A model generated the notes under the pieces. That model had not been told where the DNA came from. It made no database searches and worked only from the letters and a program-made list of their open reading frames with translations. 18,523 nt of DNA, taken from CAYVKY01 sp964452115. Lineage in GTDB: Bacteria; Bacteroidota; Ignavibacteria; Tepidaquicellales; Tepidaquicellaceae. Of the stretch, positions 14,780-18,523 are shown piece by piece. A program made the position numbers and the translations under genes. The stretch covers positions 1-18,523 of the forward strand of contig CAYVKY010000034.1 in assembly GCA_964452115.1 (NCBI GenBank). Direction: 5' to 3'. Numbering within the stretch: the first letter of the stretch is position 1; the number at the start of each line of letters is the position of its first letter.

Positions 14780-14817
14780 TGTTAAACGCAGAGACATGTA
14801 AAATTTTAAATTAATTT

Positions 14818-15471
14818 TCATTTCACATCACGGATTATACGGACGACTTTATAGATTTTGTAAATTTCATCAGGTTTGTGAATTGACGGGGGATATTTCG
14901 TATTTATTGAATAAAGCATAATACGTTTACCGGGAAGGTATCTGATTAATTTTGCATTTGTCGAATATGTTTCCGGAATCGAAATAAAATTAACTACAAC
15001 AGCGCTGCCGTCTTTTATTTTATTCGGTTCATCGGAGCACACAAGATAATCACCCGGATTGATATAAGGCCTCATCGAGTCGCCGCGGGCTACTGCTATA
15101 AACGGATTTACAAAATGTTTTGAATCCGCAACATCAATATATTTTAAGGGATAATTATTAATCTGCATATACACAGGCGTGCCGCACTCCACCTCGGCAA
15201 GTACGGGAATACTGAGTGTGTTTCTTTTCGGTTCAGAAGCCTCAGACTTAAGCATTTCTCCATCACCGGTGATTAACCAGTCAATATTACACCCGAGCGA
15301 TGACAGCCTGACGAAAAATTCAGGCATCGGCAGCCTTTCACCGCTGAGATATTTCTGAAGTGCCTGAGGCCTGATGCCCAGCCGCAATGCCAATTCTGCC
15401 TTCGTTTTAAAACTATCCTTGCAGAATGCCTCCAGTCTCATGGCAAACTCTAAATTATTCATATAAATCAT
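14818..15471 (-). CDS. XRE-type repressor with S24 self-cleavage domain
   Basis: 217 residues, built like phage CI or LexA-family regulators. An N-terminal helix-turn-helix covers about 8-66 (KTKAELALRLGIRPQALQKY, then LSGERLPMPEFFVRLSSLG, NIDWLITGDG). A linker carries the cleavage-type Cys96-Gly97 (AEVECGTPV), and a peptidase S24 fold follows with catalytic Ser132 (RGDSMRPYI) and Lys174 (NAKLIRYL). Such proteins repress until DNA damage (RecA filament) or another signal triggers self-cleavage. Two in-frame ATGs (15471 and 15462) are possible; the first abuts a palindrome. No phage genes, integrase or error-prone polymerase lie next to it, so its targets are unknown; the tRNA downstream is on the same strand. 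It could be a prophage relic or a stress regulator. Confidence 0.85.
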   Translation of the reverse strand: MIYMNNLEFAMRLEAFCKDSFKTKAELALRLGIRPQALQKYLSGERLPMPEFFVRLSSLGCNIDWLITGDGEMLKSEASEPKRNTLSIPVLAEVECGTPVYMQINNYPLKYIDVADSKHFVNPFIAVARGDSMRPYINPGDYLVCSDEPNKIKDGSAVVVNFISIPETYSTNAKLIRYLPGKRIMLYSINTKYPPSIHKPDEIYKIYKVVRIIRDVK

Positions 15472-15512
15472 TTAGATTATATCTAATATGTTAATGTAAT
15501 ACAATCGTATTA
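15472..15512. promoter_or_regulatory. two palindromes, candidate repressor operators
   Basis: TTAGAT-TAT-ATCTAA (15472-15486) directly abuts the repressor start codon, and TAATAC-AATC-GTATTA (15497-15512) lies 10 bp further upstream. Both have perfect 6-bp arms. Position suggests autoregulation by the S24 repressor, but the two palindromes differ in sequence, so they may not bind the same protein. Confidence 0.4.
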
Positions 15513-15620
15513 TATACTCAATATCATTTTTCTGCCGCATCTGCAATAATTAAATAATTTGGGATAGCAAATATTACACATTCTTAAGTAAATTGTAAAT
15601 ATTTTAAACTGACTTAAATG

Positions 15621-15634
15621 TTTTTTTTTTTTTT
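15621..15634. repeat. homopolymeric T14 tract
   Basis: Fourteen Ts in a row in the 312-bp gap (15472-15783) between the divergent repressor and kelch-protein genes, followed 36 bp later by the sigma-54-like site. It is long enough to slip during replication. The remainder of the gap is AT-rich with only the palindromes and promoter boxes listed here. Confidence 0.8.
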
Positions 15635-15670
15635 ATAAGGATTTGAAGAATAACATTTCCTATTAAAATT

Positions 15671-15687
15671 TTGGCATAGATATTGAG
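15671..15687 (+). promoter_or_regulatory. possible sigma-54-like site before the kelch gene
   Basis: TTGGCAT-AGATA-TTGAG has the same GG-N10-GA geometry as the site at 13792. It lies 97 nt before the start codon. The -12 GC is replaced by GA, so function is doubtful. Confidence 0.25.
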
Positions 15688-15710
15688 ATTAACAGGTAAA
15701 AAAAAATATA

Positions 15711-15741
15711 TTGAATTAATTTATTAATATATTTATATATG
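15711..15741 (+). promoter_or_regulatory. candidate primary promoter of the kelch gene
   Basis: TTG (15711-15713), 20 nt, then TATATATG (15734-15741), close to TAnnTTTG. The predicted start near 15748 gives a leader of about 36 nt that contains the strong Shine-Dalgarno AAGGAG at 15773-15778, 5 nt before the ATG; this is the clearest ribosome binding site in the window. Confidence 0.4.
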
Positions 15742-15783
15742 CAAGTATTGTAAGAATTTCTCAAAATAATTTAAGGAGATCAA

Positions 15784-17997
15784 ATGTCGAAATACTTATT
15801 AGTTACATGTGCGCTCTTTTTGTGTTTAGTTCTCGGATTTTCATTAAACGAAAAGAAAGATCCGGATCCACAAAATATGAACGCCACAAGCATCCCGGTT
15901 TCGATGCAGATTCTGGGACATCAACAAGCATCAAATCATGACAGAGCACCTTTAAATTCCTTAACTTCAGTTTGGTCAGAAAGTTTTGATGGAACTTTCC
16001 CTCCGACCGGATGGCTGAACGTTCAGGAATCAGGTACAGGATTATGGTCTGGTCTTACCACGGGTACTTATCCAACATGTACCCCTCACTCAGGAACGGC
16101 AATGGCGTCGTTTCAAAGCTGGAGCTATTCTTCAAGTGTAGCTTCTTTAATCTCAGCATCATTTAGTTTAACTGCAGGTCAGGCAAAAATCGGTTTCTGG
16201 ATGATGAGAGATGCAGGTTATGCAACTAATGCCGACAAGGTAGATTTTATGATTAATACTACCGCCTCTTCAACAGGAGCAACTTTGTTAGGTACAATCA
16301 ACCGCTCTAAATCATTAGCACCGGTTGAAACCGGAGCTGACGGATGGTATTATTATGAGTTCATAATTCCTGCTTCATTTAACACTGCAACAAACTACAT
16401 CATCTTTAAAGCAACCAGTGCTTATGGAAACAATATGTATCTTGATGATGTATCAGTAATGACACTTATGGCAAATGATGTCGGCGTACAATCTGTGGAT
16501 GTAGGAACCCCCAGCATGCCCGGCAGCATTACTCCAAAAGCGACAGTGAAAAATTTTGGTTCAGCAACACAGACTTTCCCTGTAACTATGACGATTACAC
16601 CGGGAAGCTATACTTCTACCAAAACTGTTACCTCGTTAGCAGGCGGAACAACAAGTCAGGTATCATTTGATAACTGGACAGCAACTAACGGAACATATAC
16701 AGTAAAGGTAATTACTCAGTTAGGTACCGACATGGACAGAACTAATGACACCTTAAAAAAGACAGTATTGATTTCTGATGCTGTTTGGACAACCGGTGCA
16801 ACAATAACCGCAGGTTCATATTTGGGAAGCGGCGTGGGCTACAGCAAAGCAGGTAATGATACTACATACCTGTTTGCAGTAGGCGGCAATGCTCCTAATT
16901 CATCTGCGATTTATAAATATAATGTGAAAACGAATACCTGGTCAGCCGGACCAACAATACCTGCGTCAAGAGTGGTTCTCGCTACCGCAGTAGTAAAAGA
17001 TACAGTATATGTAATCGCCGGAAGCGACGGAACAAACTATTCGAATACACTTTATAAATATAATATAAAAGCCAATACTATTACTTCAGGAACTGCATTA
17101 CCGACAGCAACACTCGGATGGTGCAAAGCTGCAGGATATCAGGATAGCTTAATTTATGTTGTAGGCGGCAACGATGGAACAAATGTTGTTGCAACAGTAT
17201 ATGTATATAATGCTCTGACACAAACCTGGAGAACAGGTACTCCGCTTCCGCAAGGATGTTTCGGTGGTGCTTGTGCAATTACTGGCAACTATATAGTATA
17301 TGTTGGCGGTATCCAAGGTGCCAACCCCGGTTCAGTTACATATAAAGGTGCTATCAGTCAGACTGACAGAAGCCAAATTACATGGACAACCGGAACAGCA
17401 TATCCGGCCGGTGTAATGTGGAAATTTGACGCAGCACCGTGGTATAACAATACCGTGATTATAACAACAGGAACTAACGGAACGTCTTCCGGAACATGGT
17501 GGACACCTGCAATTCCTAATCCTGCCTATACTTATAATCCGGCAACTGATAGCTATTCACCATTACCAAACTTAGCAACACCGGTTTTAGGAGCATATGT
17601 CGGATCAACACAAACTTCGTCTGCATGGAAATGCATAGTTGCTTCAGGATATAATGGTTCTGCGGCATTAACAACAACGCAGATTTTTACACAAAACATT
17701 GTAGGTATTTCCCCGATCGGAAATCAGTTACCTGATAATTATTCATTATCACAAAATTATCCGAATCCGTTCAACCCAACCACGAAAATTAATTTCGCGA
17801 TAAAATCGAATGGATTTGTAACGTTGAAGGTTTATAACATTCTTGGAAAAGAAGTTTCAACGTTAGTAAATGATTTCAAAAGTGCAGGTACATACTCTGT
17901 TGATTTCAATGCTTCAAGTCTCTCAAGCGGTATCTACTTCTACAAAATAGAAGCAAACGGATTTACCGATGTTAAGAGAATGGCACTTGTAAAATAA
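15784..17997 (+). CDS. T9SS-secreted kelch-repeat surface protein
   Basis: 737 residues. After a signal peptide (about 1-21) come a choice-of-anchor J-like jelly roll (about 66-228: WSESFDGTFPPTGWLNVQES ... MYLDDVSVM), a CARDB-like Ig domain (about 232-328: NDVGVQSVDVGTPSMPGSI, ATVKNFGSATQTFP), and kelch repeats forming a probable beta-propeller (about 332-640: YLFAVGGN..SAIYKYNVKTNTWSAG, VYVIAGSDG..NTLYKYNIKAN, IYVVGGNDG..ATVYVYNALTQTWRTG). The T9SS type A sorting domain (about 655-737: YSLSQNYPNPFNPTTKI ... SLSSGIYFYKIEANGF) closes the protein. It is expected on or outside the cell surface, in adhesion or carbohydrate or protein binding; no catalytic motif is visible. The start is set by the AAGGAG site and signal peptide. 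Confidence 0.87.
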   Translation: MSKYLLVTCALFLCLVLGFSLNEKKDPDPQNMNATSIPVSMQILGHQQASNHDRAPLNSLTSVWSESFDGTFPPTGWLNVQESGTGLWSGLTTGTYPTCTPHSGTAMASFQSWSYSSSVASLISASFSLTAGQAKIGFWMMRDAGYATNADKVDFMINTTASSTGATLLGTINRSKSLAPVETGADGWYYYEFIIPASFNTATNYIIFKATSAYGNNMYLDDVSVMTLMANDVGVQSVDVGTPSMPGSITPKATVKNFGSATQTFPVTMTITPGSYTSTKTVTSLAGGTTSQVSFDNWTATNGTYTVKVITQLGTDMDRTNDTLKKTVLISDAVWTTGATITAGSYLGSGVGYSKAGNDTTYLFAVGGNAPNSSAIYKYNVKTNTWSAGPTIPASRVVLATAVVKDTVYVIAGSDGTNYSNTLYKYNIKANTITSGTALPTATLGWCKAAGYQDSLIYVVGGNDGTNVVATVYVYNALTQTWRTGTPLPQGCFGGACAITGNYIVYVGGIQGANPGSVTYKGAISQTDRSQITWTTGTAYPAGVMWKFDAAPWYNNTVIITTGTNGTSSGTWWTPAIPNPAYTYNPATDSYSPLPNLATPVLGAYVGSTQTSSAWKCIVASGYNGSAALTTTQIFTQNIVGISPIGNQLPDNYSLSQNYPNPFNPTTKINFAIKSNGFVTLKVYNILGKEVSTLVNDFKSAGTYSVDFNASSLSSGIYFYKIEANGFTDVKRMALVK

Positions 17998-18016
17998 TAT
18001 TTGAAATTTTGATTTA

Positions 18017-18056
18017 TAAAAAACCTTTCTGCTTTCGGGCAGAAAGGTTTTTTTTT
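18017..18056 (+). terminator. terminator after the kelch gene
   Basis: Stem AACCTTTCTGC / GCAGAAAGGTT around TTTCGG, with flanking A-run and T9, 35 bp past the stop codon. Confidence 0.92.
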
Positions 18057-18216
18057 GAAAAAACGTGAAATAATTTTTCTTTTGTATTGATTGTTTGAAA
18101 AATCTTGACAAGATTTATGAAAGTTATGTAAAATGAAACTAATTTGTCATAAAATTAAAATTATGTGCGTTTTTTTATTTTTACAAATTTTACAAAAAAA
18201 AATCAAAGGGGCAGCA

Positions 18217-18523
18217 GTGAATAGCAAATCACTTCTTTCAATTCTAATTTTCCTGGCGTTAGAATTGGGCTTTGTGCTCAATGTATCAGCGCTGGATTTA
18301 TCATTATCAAACGGTTTAATAACGACGGCAGCGTACAAAAATTCTCCGGTCTTTATTACTGCGGATATTCAGAATAACTATACAAGCAGAGCAATCACGT
18401 GGAATATGTCAAACTCTTCAAAAGGTCAACTTCGGGAAATTAATCATTCAACAAGTTCCAGCACATTATTCGGTTCATTTAATTTGGAAGTTGAAGGTCC
18501 GGCAATCCCCGGAGCGCTGAGGC
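18217..18523 (+). CDS. exported protein of unknown function, 3' end outside window
   Basis: An open frame runs from GTG 18217 to the window edge without a stop (102 codons visible). It begins VNSKSLLSILIFLALELGFV, a signal peptide likely cleaved after VSA, then continues DLSLSNGLITTAAYKNSPVF and NNYTSRAITWNMSNSSKGQL, a Ser/Asn/Thr-rich beta-type sequence. The GTG is chosen over an in-frame ATG at 18163 because AAAGGGG (18205-18211) sits 5 nt upstream and the signal peptide starts there. I do not recognise the family. Given its neighbour it may be another T9SS cargo, but any sorting domain would lie beyond the window. Confidence 0.65.
   Translation, partial: MNSKSLLSILIFLALELGFVLNVSALDLSLSNGLITTAAYKNSPVFITADIQNNYTSRAITWNMSNSSKGQLREINHSTSSSTLFGSFNLEVEGPAIPGALR

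Noticed and set aside
17923..18338. Two minus-strand open frames after the kelch gene.
   Set aside because: They overlap the terminator, the kelch 3' end and the signal-peptide start of the next plus-strand gene; compositionally AT-rich shadows.

Overview
The window looks like chromosomal DNA from a Gram-negative member of the Bacteroidetes/Chlorobi (FCB) group, most likely a relative of Ignavibacteria. Three proteins end in a type IX secretion (T9SS) sorting domain of the NYPNPFNP type. There is a DUF5686/carboxypeptidase-regulatory outer-membrane protein, and several candidate promoters fit the group's TTG-N19-21-TAnnTTTG pattern. Shine-Dalgarno sites are mostly weak. The taxon is inferred from these traits, not from a marker-gene comparison.

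Layout. 1-1429: a 32-bp CCGG-repeat array and promoter lead into a COG1373-type AAA ATPase (AAA_14 plus DUF4143). 1430-1677: a gap with a short GC-rich palindromic island. 1678-5150: a compact run rplY, pth, hppA (ribosomal protein L25, peptidyl-tRNA hydrolase, K+-independent proton-pumping pyrophosphatase) ending in a strong terminator. 5211-5573: a gene-free stretch holding a 203-bp nested symmetrical inverted-repeat element. 5623-8199: a divergent pair, an outer-membrane porin (-) and a PstS phosphate-binding lipoprotein (+), with no pstCAB nearby. 8313-9602: Xaa-Pro aminopeptidase (-). 9691-12689: rsmG overlapping a DUF5686 outer-membrane protein gene.

12573-14741 is the most informative part. 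A segment of about 1 kb, running from the 3' tail of the DUF5686 gene through a secreted CxxCH-containing T9SS cargo gene to its terminator and the 3' end of a tRNA(CAU) gene, has been tandemly duplicated. The junction still carries a stub of the tRNA and a decayed stub of the DUF5686 gene, joined at a GGAGG-GATTT microhomology. One paralog keeps a CxxCH haem-binding motif; the other has CxCH, one codon shorter.

14818-18523: a stand-alone XRE/S24 (CI/LexA-like) repressor (-) beside two palindromes that may be its operators, then a large T9SS-secreted kelch protein (+), and finally the start of another exported protein cut by the window edge. Housekeeping genes dominate the left half; the right half is envelope and secreted proteins. 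No complete new defence or mobile system is visible. The points most worth following are the repeat-promoter array before the ATPase, the nested inverted-repeat element, and the tRNA-junction duplication with its diverged haem motif.
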